From Deltaproteobacteria bacterium (GTDB lineage Bacteria; Myxococcota_A; Bradymonadia; REDH01), in assembly GCA_007693585.1 (NCBI GenBank), contig REDH01000063.1:1-64000 (forward strand): a stretch of DNA of 64,000 nucleotides, given 5' to 3'. Below, piece after piece: positions 35,775 to 45,461 of the stretch (positions are counted from its first letter, which is position 1; each line of letters begins with the position of its first letter). The notes under the pieces were generated by a model that was not told the DNA's origin, ran no database searches, and worked only from the letters and a program-made list of their open reading frames with translations. The translations under genes were made by a program, and so were the position numbers.

Positions 35775-36872
35775 TCATGCGTCGCGGCGATAGAAGGGCT
35801 TTCGCGTGACGGCGACGGGTAGCCGGCGCCCGCGGATTTCGACGTCGAGGCGCTCTTCCGAGGCGACGTCCACGCGAACGTAGCCGAGGCCGATCGACGC
35901 GCCGTCGAGGCTGGGAGCGATGCCCCCACTGGTGAGCGAGCCGACCTGTTCGTCGCCCTTGAACAGGGGATAGCCTGCGCGGAGCATCCCGCGCTCCTCG
36001 AGGACGAAGCCGCGCAGTCGTCGCGACACGCCGTCCTCCCGGATCCGTTCGAGCGCATCGCGGCCGATGAACGGTCCCTTGTCCATGCGAACGACCCACG
36101 AGAGTCCTGCTTCGACGGGATTGGTTTCGCGAGAGATGTCGTTGCCATGGAGCAGAAGGCGAGCCTCGAGCCGCAGTGTGTCGCGGGCGGCGAGGCCGAC
36201 GGGGGTGATTCCGTGTGCCTCGCCGGCTTCGAGAAGCCGGTCGAGCACGGGCTCGGCGGCCGCTGCCGGAATGTAGAACTCGAAGCCGTCTTCGCCGGTG
36301 TAGCCGGTCCGGGCGACAAGGAGCGCATGGTCGCCCAGTCGGGCACGGGCGACGCCGAAGGTCGGGAGGTCCTCGAGGTCAGGCGCGAGGAGGGGGAGCG
36401 CGATGGTCCTCGCGAGCGGCCCCTGCAGGGCGAGCTGGGCCCATTCGTCGCTCTCGTCGGCGACGGTGGCGGCGTCGCCCACGACCTCCCGAATCCACGC
36501 CACGTCCTCGTCGCGGTTGGCGGCGTTGACGCAGAGGAGCCAGTCATCGTCGGCGAGCCGGTACACGATGAGGTCATCGATGATGCCGCCTTCGGGGGAG
36601 CACATGACCGTGTAGAGGGCCTGGCCGTCCTCGAGGCGGGCGACGTCGTTGGTCACGAGTTGCTGAAGGGCGGCGAGCGCGCCTGGGCCTCGAAGGAAGA
36701 CCTCGCCCATGTGGGACACGTCGAAGAGACCGGCGCCTGTGCGGGTCGCGTGGTGCTCCTCGACGGTGCTGCCGTATCGCAGGGGCATCTCGTAACCGGC
36801 GAACGGCGCCAGCCGTGCGCCGAGCGCGATGTGGCGGTCGTGGAGCGGAAGCCGTCGTGTGGCGGAGGTCAT
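35775..36872 (-). CDS. gcvT: Aminomethyltransferase (glycine cleavage T protein)
   Basis: A 365-residue enzyme that transfers the methylene carbon from aminomethyl-GcvH to tetrahydrofolate, releasing ammonia. Family motifs: PLHDRHIALGARLAPFAGYE, GLFDVSHMGEVFLRGP, ARTGYTGEDGFEFY, GLAARDTLRLEARL and the C-terminal barrel (GSLTSGGIAPSLDGASIGLG). The length is normal. It lies 21 nt after folD and 31 nt before gcvH. The methylene-THF it makes is the substrate of FolD, which explains the operon. Confidence 0.97.
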   Translation of the reverse strand: MTSATRRLPLHDRHIALGARLAPFAGYEMPLRYGSTVEEHHATRTGAGLFDVSHMGEVFLRGPGALAALQQLVTNDVARLEDGQALYTVMCSPEGGIIDDLIVYRLADDDWLLCVNAANRDEDVAWIREVVGDAATVADESDEWAQLALQGPLARTIALPLLAPDLEDLPTFGVARARLGDHALLVARTGYTGEDGFEFYIPAAAAEPVLDRLLEAGEAHGITPVGLAARDTLRLEARLLLHGNDISRETNPVEAGLSWVVRMDKGPFIGRDALERIREDGVSRRLRGFVLEERGMLRAGYPLFKGDEQVGSLTSGGIAPSLDGASIGLGYVRVDVASEERLDVEIRGRRLPVAVTRKPFYRRDA

Positions 36873-36893
36873 CGTACGTCACCCGTTCGGGGG

Positions 36894-37844
36894 TCAGGAG
36901 GGCGGCCGGAAGAGACTAGTCGCGGTGGCGCCACCGGTAAAGCGGGGCCGAAAGCGGTCGTCGAGGAACTCGGAGCGCCGGGCGGCCCCGGCCAGCACGG
37001 TGTTCCAGAGCAGCATGGCGACCGTCATCGGGCCGACGCCACCGGGCACGGGCGTGATGGCTGCTGCCCGGCCGAGCGCTTCGGCGAATCCGACGTCACC
37101 GACCAGGGTGCCGTCCGCCAGTCGGTTGATTCCAACGTCGAGGACGACGGCGCCCTCCTTGACCCAGCCTCCCGGCACGAGGCCCGGAACGCCGGTTGCG
37201 ACGACGAGGATGTCGGCGCGTCGCACGTGGTCCTCGAGGTCGGTCGTATGGCGGTGGCAGACGGTCACGGTGGCGTCCGCACGGATGAGGAGTTGGGCGA
37301 TCGGGCGTCCGACGATCACGCTGCGCCCGACGACGACGGCGTGCCGTCCGCGCGGTGGGAAGCCTGCTGCATCCAGCAGCGTCATCATTCCGGCGGGGGT
37401 GCAGGGTCGGAGGAGCGGGTTCCGCCCGACGAGCAGTCCGAGGTTCCACGGATGAAAGCCGTCGACGTCCTTCATGGGGTCGACGGCGTCGATGATGCGC
37501 TGCGCGTCGAGGTGCGGGGGCAGCGGGAGCTGGACGAGGATCCCGTCGACCCGCTCGTCGCGGTTGAGCGAGTCGATGAGTTCGAGGAGATCCCGCTCCG
37601 AGACGTGGGCGCCGAGATGGTGCACGTCGGAGGCGAGTCCGACTTCGGCACACGCTCGGTTCTTGCCGCGAACGTACACTTCGCTCGCCGCGTCCTCGCC
37701 GACCCGGACGAGCGCAAGGCGGAGCCGGACGCCGCGCCTGGCAAGCTCGGTCACCTGCGCGGCGACCGCTGCGCGCACGTGTCGCGCGACGACTGTACCG
37801 CGCAGCACGCCGTCGACGACCACTTCCCGACGTTCAAGCTCCAT
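36894..37844 (-). CDS. folD: Bifunctional methylene-THF dehydrogenase / cyclohydrolase
   Basis: A 316-residue FolD, slightly longer than the usual 280-300. Seen: the catalytic Tyr-Lys pair in YVRGKNRACAE, DGILVQLPLPPHLD, PMKDVDGFHPWN, the NADP site VVVGRSVIVGRP and the closing PGGVGPMTVAMLLWNTV. It interconverts 5,10-methylene-THF and 10-formyl-THF in the cytoplasm. The last 25 residues (after AARRSEFLDD) are a non-conserved extension. It is the first gene of folD-gcvT-gcvH and lies 172 bp downstream of the giant TPR gene. No glycine riboswitch was recognised in that gap. Confidence 0.96.
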   Translation of the reverse strand: MELERREVVVDGVLRGTVVARHVRAAVAAQVTELARRGVRLRLALVRVGEDAASEVYVRGKNRACAEVGLASDVHHLGAHVSERDLLELIDSLNRDERVDGILVQLPLPPHLDAQRIIDAVDPMKDVDGFHPWNLGLLVGRNPLLRPCTPAGMMTLLDAAGFPPRGRHAVVVGRSVIVGRPIAQLLIRADATVTVCHRHTTDLEDHVRRADILVVATGVPGLVPGGWVKEGAVVLDVGINRLADGTLVGDVGFAEALGRAAAITPVPGGVGPMTVAMLLWNTVLAGAARRSEFLDDRFRPRFTGGATATSLFRPPS

Positions 37845-38016
37845 TCATGCCATCCGCTTGCTGGTGTCGCATCCCGGGAACGCGGTCCTGGCCGGTGACC
37901 GATCCGCGTTCGTTCGCCGCGCGGCCCTTACCAGCCCGCGGCATGGCTGCCAAGGGCGCCACGCCGGCGTTGCACGCGCACTGGGGCGGTACCGTTGTGG
38001 CGTCGGTGTCCGCGAT

Positions 38017-41000
38017 TCAGACGCCGGCCTCGAGCGGAAGTGGTCGCCGCGCGGCGCCAACCTCGAACCGGGCCTGTTCGAAGCGATCGGAGAGGGCGAA
38101 CCGGAGCAGGTCGGAGATGCGCTGTTCGGCCTCTCGCGCTCCGGCGGTCTGGCGGATGACGGCCACCGATGCGCTGAGGTCTCCGCAGCAGAGGAGGCCG
38201 ACCCGGTCGGAGAAGGCGACCAACGCCTGGACCCACCCGTGGTGTCGTTCGACGACCTCGGGCGCGTCCCGCAGGGCCTGAGCTGCTTGCCTTCGCGCAC
38301 CGGCGAGCAGAATTCCGCCGATCTCCTCCCCGAGCATGGCATCCCGGTAGGTATCGTCCCCGAGCACCCTACCGGCGATCGCCTGCCAGAGTTCGCAGAT
38401 GCCCCCGTCGCCGGCATGGAGGAAGATCCCGGTTCCCAGCCAGGCCTGTGCGGCGGCGACGCCGGCGAGGTGTTGGAGGACGGCTTCGTCGTCCGACTCG
38501 CAGAGATCGCGCGGGACGACGACGTTGCCGTTGTCGAGTGGTTGGACCCGTTCGCCGCCATCGACGACCCAGATGCGGGGCGGCGCGGCGTCGAGCCAGG
38601 CGCACGCCTGTTCGAGGGCGTCGGAGAAGAGGGGTGCCTGCTCGGCGCGGAAACGTGCGGCCCCGATCTGCCGTCTGTCGGGCAGCCGATCCGCGAACAC
38701 CCGTTCGCCGAGTGCGGTGGCTTGCTGGAGGGCATCCAGGTGCCCCTGGGGGAGATGGTCCCGTCCGAGGAGATGCCATGCGACGGCGCGCTCCATCGTT
38801 CGCTGTGGCGTGGCGGCGGCGGCACCTCGGACGCGCTGTCCTGCGAGCGCTGCCCTGGCCTGCCGCACGATGCGGAGGCGCGCGCCGTCCTGGAGTTGTT
38901 CACAGGCGTCCTCGAACACGGCGAGTCCCTGTTCCCAGATGACGTTCGACACGTCGGGAAGCGAGAGCATGTCGAGAAGCCGACGGAGCGCGTCGGCTCC
39001 GCGGTCGGGTTGGCGGGCGATGGCGCGTGCCTCCCGCAGGCGGATGTCGGCGCTGTCGGGCCGTCCGCGCCGGGCGTGTCCGAAGGCCTCCTCGGCGCGC
39101 CGCCAGTCCGTCAGCACGGTCGCGTTCAATTCGCCGACGTAGACCCAGAGGTCAGTGGCCCGGTCGGGCGCATCGTCGAGCGTCCCCTCGAGCAGGAGCT
39201 GGGCGAGGTGACCGGCGAACGCGCCGGCGTCGTCCAGATGGCGGTGGTGGTCCTCGAGTCCGGCGAGGACCTCCTCGCTCTCGGGGAAGAGGCGGAAGAG
39301 CTCCCAGAGGAGGGAGCGTGCTCCCTCCACGTCGCCGAGCCTTTCTCCCCGGAGACGGGCGAGGAGCAACCAGTGGTGGAGATCGTTCGTTTCGGGGGGG
39401 CCCTGAAGGGCTTCGGAGAGGAGCCCGGCCGCCCGCTGCGGGTTGCCACCTCGCGCATGAGCATGGGCCAGACGCAGGGCCTGTGCGGGGGCGTTGTCGG
39501 AGAGTGTGCAGGCATCCTCGAGACAGCTGATGGCGCGTCGCATGTCGCCACCGCGACGTTCGTGGAGCTCGGCGAGTCGTCCGAGCACCGCGATGCGCTC
39601 CGCTCCGGGGACTCCTCCGTCCAGGCAGGATTCAAGGGTTTCGCGGGCGTCGTCGAGGAGGTCGTGTCCGGCTTCCAGCCGGGCCTTCTCGAGCGCGATC
39701 CGCGCGTCGGCCGGAACATGGACGGCCGCATCCCGCAGGATGATGACGGCTTCGTCGACGTGGCCGCCGGATACGAGCGACCGAGCTCCGCGCAGGGCAA
39801 GCCCCACGCGGACGGCCGCGTCGAGGTCCCGGACCACCGTCAGGTGCTCCCGGATGGCCGAGGCGAGCGCGTCGTTCTCCCGGGCTGCTTCGAGCCGATC
39901 GTAGAGGTCGCGACGGAGCGGGTGCTCATGGAGCCCGAGTCCGGCGGCTTCCACCAGCGCACGACGGCTTACCTCGGGAGCGATCAGCGGGTCTTCGGCG
40001 AGGTCGAGGAGGGCCTGCAGGCGGAGCACCGGGGTATCGAGGGCATCCACGTGCTGCAACCAGACCGACGCCAGATCGTCCTGGCGTCCGAGCGCGCGGG
40101 CTGCATGGATGGCGAGCCGGCGTTCCACGTCGGTGGCCGTGCCCTGCAGCAGCTCTCCCACGGTGACCGAGCCAGCGGAGATGCGGGCGAAGAGCTCCCG
40201 TTCGTCGGCCCCGGCGAATGCGACGTCCCAACGCCCGAATTCGAGAGCCAGCAGCGACCGCAGCGGTTGTAGCCCAACACCTTCCCATGTCTGGGGGGAG
40301 GCGCACCCCTGCTCGAGCGAGGACCACTCGACGAGCAGCGCATGAAGGGCCCCGCGCACGTTCGTCGAGCGAAAGCCATCCGCGGCCGCGACCTCACCGA
40401 AGGCGAGGGCGTGCTGCGCACAGACCTCGCCTGCGACCACGTCGCCCGGCCACTCGTCGGCGATGGTGGTCCAGAATTCCAGCCGCTTTTCAGCATCATC
40501 GACGAGACGTTCGGCCAGAAGGCGCAGAACGCGATGGCGGAGTTCGGGGACCGAGTCCGCGACCTGTTCGAGGACGGCCACGCACTGCTTGCGGACGGCC
40601 GAGTCAAGTCCCGGGAAGGTCCAGAGGCGATCGAGGGCATCCACGGCGAGACCGGTGCAGACGGGCTCACCGAGGGACTCGAGGTATCCTTCGAAGGCTT
40701 CGGCCGGCTCATTCGCGGCGAACTCGAGCAGCGAGGCGATGCGCCAAGCCAGCCGAGCCCCGGATTGCGGGTCGGTCGCTGTCGCGTGCCGTTCGCGGAG
40801 TACAGCGAGGGTGCTCTCGGCGTCGCCCTCGGCCTCGTGGATTCTCTCGAGCCAGATCAACGCGAGCTCGCGGTGGCGTGGGGCGCTGTCCCGAAGGCGG
40901 ACAAAGCATTCGCGGGCGCGCTCGAGGTTGCCGACATCGACCGCGTAGAGCTCGGCCAGCCGGAGCAGCGTGGGAGCGCGTTCGCGATCATCGACGACGG

Positions 41001-42909
41001 TGCGAAGCGCCTGTTCCAGGAGCTGCGCGACGTCGTCATGGCGCTGCTGTTGGGCACAGAGGTCCACAAGTCCGGCGATCGCACGGGGGTGCCCGGCCTG
41101 CTCCCTCAGCGCGGTGCGCCACCAGCTCTCGGCGGCTACCGGATCGCCGAGCGGGCCCAGACAGATGGAGGCGGCCTGACACGCCACCGCAGCGCGGGCA
41201 CCCGGGTCGGATTCGAACTGGGTGAACTCGGCTTCCAGCAGTGCGAGCCGCTCCTCATGGCGCGACTGCCGCTCGAGCAGGGAAGCGAGCTGTCCCACAG
41301 CGGCGCTGTGTTGCGGGTAGCGTTCGATCAGTGTCGCGAGGAGCTCGGCGGCGAGATCCCCATTGCGCAGTTCATGCTGCGCGACGGTGGCCGCCCGGAC
41401 CAGCCAGTTTCCGCGTTCTCGGGGGGAGCCGATCTGTTCGGCGGCGGTGACGAGGTGGTCCACGAGGTCGACGTGCCGTCCCTGGGACTCGAGCAGCTCG
41501 GCGAGCAGCTCGATCGCCTCACGGTTCGGTTGGTCGTCGAGGATGGCGCGGAGGCAGGATTCGGCGTCCTCTGTGCGCTGAAGGCGCTGTCGGGAGAGGC
41601 GCGCGAGCCGTAGCCGCAGCCGGATGCGTTCGACCGGTGCGTCGATGACCCCGATCCACTCCTCGAGGTGGCGCGCCTGCGCCTCGAAGTCGCCGGAGCG
41701 GTCGAGGGCGTCGTCGAGGAGGCGTCGTGCGGCGAGGTGTGCGGGATCCTCCCGGATTGCCTCCTGCGCAAGGTCAATGACCGTTTGCGCCACGCGGGCA
41801 TCCTTCGCAAGCGCGAGGCCCATGCGGGTGAGCAGGTCGGCGCGCTCCACGTTGCTCGCGGCAAGCTCGAGGCGCGCGCCGAGCGCTTCCACGGCGTCGG
41901 CGGAGTCGAGGCTTCCCTGGAGTCCGCGCGCCACGGAGAGATAGCTGGCCGCGGCCACGGGCGCGGAGTCCCCTCCGCGGAGAGCCTCTCCCCAGGCCTG
42001 CAGGGCGCCGGGGCGGTCTCCGAGTTTCCACGCGCGGAGCTGGCCGAGCAGGACCTGTGCCCGTCCGCGCTCTGCTGGGTCGTCGAGCCGGGACACCGCG
42101 TCCGAGAGCAGCGCTTCGGCGGTGGCGGCGTCATCCTGATCGAGGGCGTCTCGCACGAGCGGGCGGAGCGCGTCGGCGGTGGCTTCCGCCTCCAGGGAGA
42201 CCCCGTACCAGTCGAGTGCCGCGTCGCCGGCGTCCACGTCGTGATGCGCGGCGGCAGCGGCGATGGCGAGGGCTGCGCTGGCCGCAAATCGATCGCCTTC
42301 CTCGCCCAGGATCTCGGCCTCTTCGCCCCACAACCTGGCGCGGAGGCGATGGGCTTCGGCCGGGCGGCCGAGGACATCAAGGGCTTCGGAGCGTGCTGCG
42401 GCGATCGCGAGCTGGACCTCACGGGAGAGGTCAGAGGCGATTGGCTGCAGTGCATCGAGAAGCGCGAGGACGTCTGCGGGTTGCTGGGTGTGACGCAGCG
42501 CGAGTCGTGCGGCGCCGAGTCCGGCCCATGCCCGCTGGAGGTCGTCACCGGCGCGTTCGAATTCGCGCTCGTAGAGCACGGTCACGGCGGCGGGGTCGCC
42601 GTCTCGTCGGGCCCGGCGGCGAAGGCCACCGAAGGCGCGCGGGTCCGCGTCGGGGTGCTCGGCGGCCTGCTCCTGGAGCACGAAAGCCCGGTCCGTGTCG
42701 CCGAGACCGAACTCGGCCGCTTCTGCGGCGCCCGCGAGGAAGCGCCCTGCCCCGGCCGAATCTCCGAGCAGCCATGCGTCGCGCACCCTGCCCTGCATGA
42801 GGTGCTCGAGGAAGCGAACGGGGCTTCGGGTGTCGCTGTGCGGAACGGTCATCTCCGCCCGACGGTCACGGGCGCTCGCGGTGGCTGTCCTGGACTTCTC
42901 GTTGCTCAT
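38017..42909 (-). CDS. Large TPR-repeat protein (1630 residues), paralogue of the 2948-residue protein
   Basis: No signal peptide; long arrays of TPR-like helical hairpins rich in Ala, Leu, Arg and Glu (SYLSVARGLQGSLDSADAVE, AELLATLIERYPQHSAAVGQ, LLEQALRTVVDDRERAPTLL). The last 220 residues break the pattern (PRIWVVDGGERVQPLDNGNV, LQHLAGVAAAQAWLGTGIFL, HAGDGGICELWQAIAGRVLG) and resemble the C-terminal block of the giant protein at 17977-26823. That block has the look of a degenerate zincin-type fold without HExxH. It lies 21 nt downstream of a membrane metallopeptidase gene in one operon with proC, the YggS-type gene and maf, so it may scaffold or regulate that peptidase. Confidence 0.87.
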   Translation of the reverse strand: MSNEKSRTATASARDRRAEMTVPHSDTRSPVRFLEHLMQGRVRDAWLLGDSAGAGRFLAGAAEAAEFGLGDTDRAFVLQEQAAEHPDADPRAFGGLRRRARRDGDPAAVTVLYEREFERAGDDLQRAWAGLGAARLALRHTQQPADVLALLDALQPIASDLSREVQLAIAAARSEALDVLGRPAEAHRLRARLWGEEAEILGEEGDRFAASAALAIAAAAAHHDVDAGDAALDWYGVSLEAEATADALRPLVRDALDQDDAATAEALLSDAVSRLDDPAERGRAQVLLGQLRAWKLGDRPGALQAWGEALRGGDSAPVAAASYLSVARGLQGSLDSADAVEALGARLELAASNVERADLLTRMGLALAKDARVAQTVIDLAQEAIREDPAHLAARRLLDDALDRSGDFEAQARHLEEWIGVIDAPVERIRLRLRLARLSRQRLQRTEDAESCLRAILDDQPNREAIELLAELLESQGRHVDLVDHLVTAAEQIGSPRERGNWLVRAATVAQHELRNGDLAAELLATLIERYPQHSAAVGQLASLLERQSRHEERLALLEAEFTQFESDPGARAAVACQAASICLGPLGDPVAAESWWRTALREQAGHPRAIAGLVDLCAQQQRHDDVAQLLEQALRTVVDDRERAPTLLRLAELYAVDVGNLERARECFVRLRDSAPRHRELALIWLERIHEAEGDAESTLAVLRERHATATDPQSGARLAWRIASLLEFAANEPAEAFEGYLESLGEPVCTGLAVDALDRLWTFPGLDSAVRKQCVAVLEQVADSVPELRHRVLRLLAERLVDDAEKRLEFWTTIADEWPGDVVAGEVCAQHALAFGEVAAADGFRSTNVRGALHALLVEWSSLEQGCASPQTWEGVGLQPLRSLLALEFGRWDVAFAGADERELFARISAGSVTVGELLQGTATDVERRLAIHAARALGRQDDLASVWLQHVDALDTPVLRLQALLDLAEDPLIAPEVSRRALVEAAGLGLHEHPLRRDLYDRLEAARENDALASAIREHLTVVRDLDAAVRVGLALRGARSLVSGGHVDEAVIILRDAAVHVPADARIALEKARLEAGHDLLDDARETLESCLDGGVPGAERIAVLGRLAELHERRGGDMRRAISCLEDACTLSDNAPAQALRLAHAHARGGNPQRAAGLLSEALQGPPETNDLHHWLLLARLRGERLGDVEGARSLLWELFRLFPESEEVLAGLEDHHRHLDDAGAFAGHLAQLLLEGTLDDAPDRATDLWVYVGELNATVLTDWRRAEEAFGHARRGRPDSADIRLREARAIARQPDRGADALRRLLDMLSLPDVSNVIWEQGLAVFEDACEQLQDGARLRIVRQARAALAGQRVRGAAAATPQRTMERAVAWHLLGRDHLPQGHLDALQQATALGERVFADRLPDRRQIGAARFRAEQAPLFSDALEQACAWLDAAPPRIWVVDGGERVQPLDNGNVVVPRDLCESDDEAVLQHLAGVAAAQAWLGTGIFLHAGDGGICELWQAIAGRVLGDDTYRDAMLGEEIGGILLAGARRQAAQALRDAPEVVERHHGWVQALVAFSDRVGLLCCGDLSASVAVIRQTAGAREAEQRISDLLRFALSDRFEQARFEVGAARRPLPLEAGV

Positions 42910-42930
42910 CGCCTGCTCCGTTCGGGCGCG

Positions 42931-43887
42931 TCAATCGCTGGTCGCGCCGAATGTCGCATCGTCGGGATCGAAGTCAAAAATCCGCGCCTCGGCGCGCTCC
43001 ATCTCGGCGAGGCGCGCCCGGTCTCGCGCCCGTTTCCTGCGCAGTACCCAGAGGAAGAGGAAGGCGAGGAGGGTCCATGCCATTCCTCCCCCGGCGGCGA
43101 CGGGGATCCATCGGGCTCTGCTGCGGACCTGTTCTTCCCACGCCGCATAGGCGCTGCCCGTGGAGCGGCCGGTGCGGTGGAGGAAGGCGTGTTCCCAGGT
43201 CCATCCGTTCTCTCGCATGTCCCGGAGGATGTAGCGAAAGACGTCGTCCCCGTGGGCTTCGAGGATGAACCGGACGAGCGCCGTGGACTGTGCGTAGGCG
43301 AGCTCGGCGGTGGCGGCCCCGTGCGGGAAGCCGTTCTCGAGCTCCGCGAAGTCGAGGTGTCGACCGAGGACGTTGGCGCGCAGGAGGACGGTGGCCCTGT
43401 CGAGTCCGTACTGCTCGGCGATCTGGACAGCCTGTCCTTCGTCGAACCAGCGAGGGACGCGTGCGTCGCCTGCGGCGATGGCCACGGCCACGTGGGACAA
43501 CTCGTGGACCATGGTGCGTTCCCACTCGGGGTTCCTTGGAGCCAGGAGGATGACGCGGCGGCTGGGGATCGCGAGGCCTGCGGCCCACTCGGGGGAGCGT
43601 GCGGGCAGTCCTTCCCGTCGAAACCAGTCGTGCAGGTCGGTCTCGATGTGAACGTGAAGGAGTTCACCGTCGGGCGCGCCGATGGACTCCTGTACCCTGG
43701 ACCACTCGTTTTCGATCACGCGCGCGGCCTCTCGGACGAATCCGGCCATGCCTCGGGGAGCGTCGATGGAAAAACGGGTGTTCTGGACGGTGATGACGGC
43801 CGGTTCAAGACGGGTCGATGCGCTCGCGGGTGCGGCGAGGAGCAGGAGGAGCGTCGCCAAGCCGAGGATGCGGCATGCGGAACTCAT
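42931..43887 (-). CDS. Membrane-anchored metallopeptidase of the MA-like type
   Basis: A 318-residue protein with a signal peptide (ILGLATLLLLLAAPASA). The catalytic site HELSH near residue 130 (TMVHELSHVAVAIA) is followed by VPRWFDEGQAVQIAEQ, whose Glu is the likely third zinc ligand. A C-terminal membrane helix (GGGMAWTLLAFLFLWVL) and a basic tail (RRKRARDR) place the peptidase domain outside the inner membrane. This is the arrangement of Peptidase_MA-like gluzincins. Its start overlaps the proC stop (ATGA) and it lies just before the large TPR gene. The substrate is unknown. Confidence 0.83.
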   Translation of the reverse strand: MSSACRILGLATLLLLLAAPASASTRLEPAVITVQNTRFSIDAPRGMAGFVREAARVIENEWSRVQESIGAPDGELLHVHIETDLHDWFRREGLPARSPEWAAGLAIPSRRVILLAPRNPEWERTMVHELSHVAVAIAAGDARVPRWFDEGQAVQIAEQYGLDRATVLLRANVLGRHLDFAELENGFPHGAATAELAYAQSTALVRFILEAHGDDVFRYILRDMRENGWTWEHAFLHRTGRSTGSAYAAWEEQVRSRARWIPVAAGGGMAWTLLAFLFLWVLRRKRARDRARLAEMERAEARIFDFDPDDATFGATSD

Positions 43888-44726
43888 TCCTGTCCGTCGC
43901 CGGAGGCGAGGTCGCGGGAGCGTGCAGCGGCGGCGCGGACGGCATCGATGGCGGTGGCGCGGAAGCGTCCGTTTTCGAGCATGAGGAGTCCGGCGATGGT
44001 GGTGCCTGCAGGGCTGGCGACCGCGTCCTTGAGGTCGGCGGGAGATGAAGTGATGCCATCCGCACACAGGAGTGCGCCGGCGCCCTGGATGGTGTGGGCG
44101 GCGAGGGTGCGGGCGAGGATTCGGGGCAGTCCTTCGGCGACGGCTGCGTCGGCGAGGGCTTCGGCGAGCGTGAAGAGAAACGCCGGGCCGGAGCCGGCGA
44201 CGGCGGTGGTGGCGTGCATGTCCTCCTCCCGGTCGAGGAGAATGGCGGTGCCGAGCGCGCTGAAGAGATGGGTGGCGAGCTGTCGCTGATCGTCGGTGGC
44301 GTCGGGGCCTGCGGCGAGGGTGGTGAGGCCCATTCCGACTGCGGCGGGGGTATTGGGCATGGCCCGGACGATCGGTGCGGGGAAGCTCGGGGCCAGCGCT
44401 CGGAGTCGGGCCAGGGGGATGCCGGCGGCGATGGAGACGAGGAGTCCTGGTGCCGCACCCTCGCGGTTGTGGAGCTCGCACAGTCGGGCGAGGATGTGGG
44501 GGATGGTGGGTGGCTTGACCGCGAGGACGAGGACGTCGGTGCGGGTGACGGACTGCAGGTCAGCGGCGCACGCGCTCAGGTCGACGGCGGCGTCCGGGTT
44601 GGAGTCATGGACGAGGATTCTTTCGCGCGGCACGCCGGCGGAGGTCCAGCCCCGAACGAGGGCGGAGCCCATCCGGCCGGCTCCGACAAGCCCGATGTTC
44701 AGGTTGGAGGAAGCGAGAGGGTGCAT
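43884..44726 (-). CDS. proC: Pyrroline-5-carboxylate reductase
   Basis: A 280-residue enzyme catalysing the last step of proline synthesis, with NAD(P)H-dependent reduction of pyrroline-5-carboxylate. The N-terminal Rossmann motif NIGLVGAGRMGSALVRGW, VLAVKPPTIP, RAMPNTPAAVGMG, AVAGSGPAFLFTLAEAL and VASPAGTTIAGL are all present; length is normal. It lies 18 nt after the YggS-type gene, a common pairing in bacteria, and overlaps the metallopeptidase start. Confidence 0.95.
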   Translation of the reverse strand: MHPLASSNLNIGLVGAGRMGSALVRGWTSAGVPRERILVHDSNPDAAVDLSACAADLQSVTRTDVLVLAVKPPTIPHILARLCELHNREGAAPGLLVSIAAGIPLARLRALAPSFPAPIVRAMPNTPAAVGMGLTTLAAGPDATDDQRQLATHLFSALGTAILLDREEDMHATTAVAGSGPAFLFTLAEALADAAVAEGLPRILARTLAAHTIQGAGALLCADGITSSPADLKDAVASPAGTTIAGLLMLENGRFRATAIDAVRAAAARSRDLASGDGQE

Positions 44727-44744
44727 GGTGGTCCGTGGTTCGGG

Positions 44745-45452
44745 CTATTCGGTCGGGCGGTTGCCGAAGAGTGCGGTGCCGATTCGAACGATGGTGGCGC
44801 CTTCCTCGATGGCGACGGCCATGTCGTGGCTCATGCCCATGGAGAGGTGGCTGAATCGGGCCGCTGCCCAGTCGTCGGTCGCGGCGATGCGGTCGCGGAG
44901 CCTGTCGCGCAGTTCACGGAGTGCGCGAAAGTGCGGGCGGGCGTGCTCGGGGTTCTCGACGGCGGGTGGGAGGGTCATGAGGCCGACGGGCCGGAGTGTG
45001 CTGGATCCGGAGACGCGGTCGAGGAGGGCCTGGACATCTTCGATGGCGCAGCCCGACTTGGAGCTTTCGCCTGCGATGTTCACCTGCAGGAGGACATCCT
45101 GGGGGGCGTCGGCGTGTCGTTCGAGCGCCTGGACGAGGCTGGGCCTGTCCACGGCGTGGATGAGCGCGACCTTGCTCACGACATGGCGGGCCTTGTTGGA
45201 CTGGAGGCGTCCGATGAAGTGCCAGCGCAGGTCGCCGGGCAGGGTGACGCGCTTGTGCTGCCACTCCTGCACGTAGGACTCGCCGATGTCGGTGAGTCCC
45301 CGTGAGGCGAGTTCCTGGATGCACCGTGCGGGGTGACCCTTCGAGACGCCGACGAGGGTAACGTCGTTCGGTTGGCGTCCGGCACGCTCGCAGGCAATCT
45401 GGATGCGCTGGCGGACGTGTCGCAAGCGGGAGGGCAGGTCGTCGAGGGACAT
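44745..45452 (-). CDS. yggS: YggS/PROSC-family PLP-binding protein
   Basis: A 235-residue PLP homeostasis protein. The PLP-binding Lys lies in TLVGVSKGHPA. Other motifs: DIGESYVQEWQHKR, WHFIGRLQSNKARH, LLQVNIAGESSKSGC, LRPVGLMTLPP, FSHLSMGMSHDMAVAIEEGA and VRIGTALFG. It is a single-domain alanine-racemase-fold protein without known catalysis that buffers PLP and affects amino-acid metabolism. It lies between maf (9 nt) and proC (18 nt) in the same operon. Confidence 0.94.
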   Translation of the reverse strand: MSLDDLPSRLRHVRQRIQIACERAGRQPNDVTLVGVSKGHPARCIQELASRGLTDIGESYVQEWQHKRVTLPGDLRWHFIGRLQSNKARHVVSKVALIHAVDRPSLVQALERHADAPQDVLLQVNIAGESSKSGCAIEDVQALLDRVSGSSTLRPVGLMTLPPAVENPEHARPHFRALRELRDRLRDRIAATDDWAAARFSHLSMGMSHDMAVAIEEGATIVRIGTALFGNRPTE

Positions 45453-45461
45453 GGGGCAGGT

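Noticed and set aside
37845-38016. Glycine riboswitch upstream of folD-gcvT-gcvH
   Set aside because: The 172-bp gap shows no recognisable glycine aptamer core or tandem arrangement by eye.
37474-40272. Long plus-strand open frame (about 930 codons) opposite folD and the 1630-residue TPR gene
   Set aside because: It crosses two genes on the other strand, has no membrane, signal or domain features, and its composition is that of a shadow frame.
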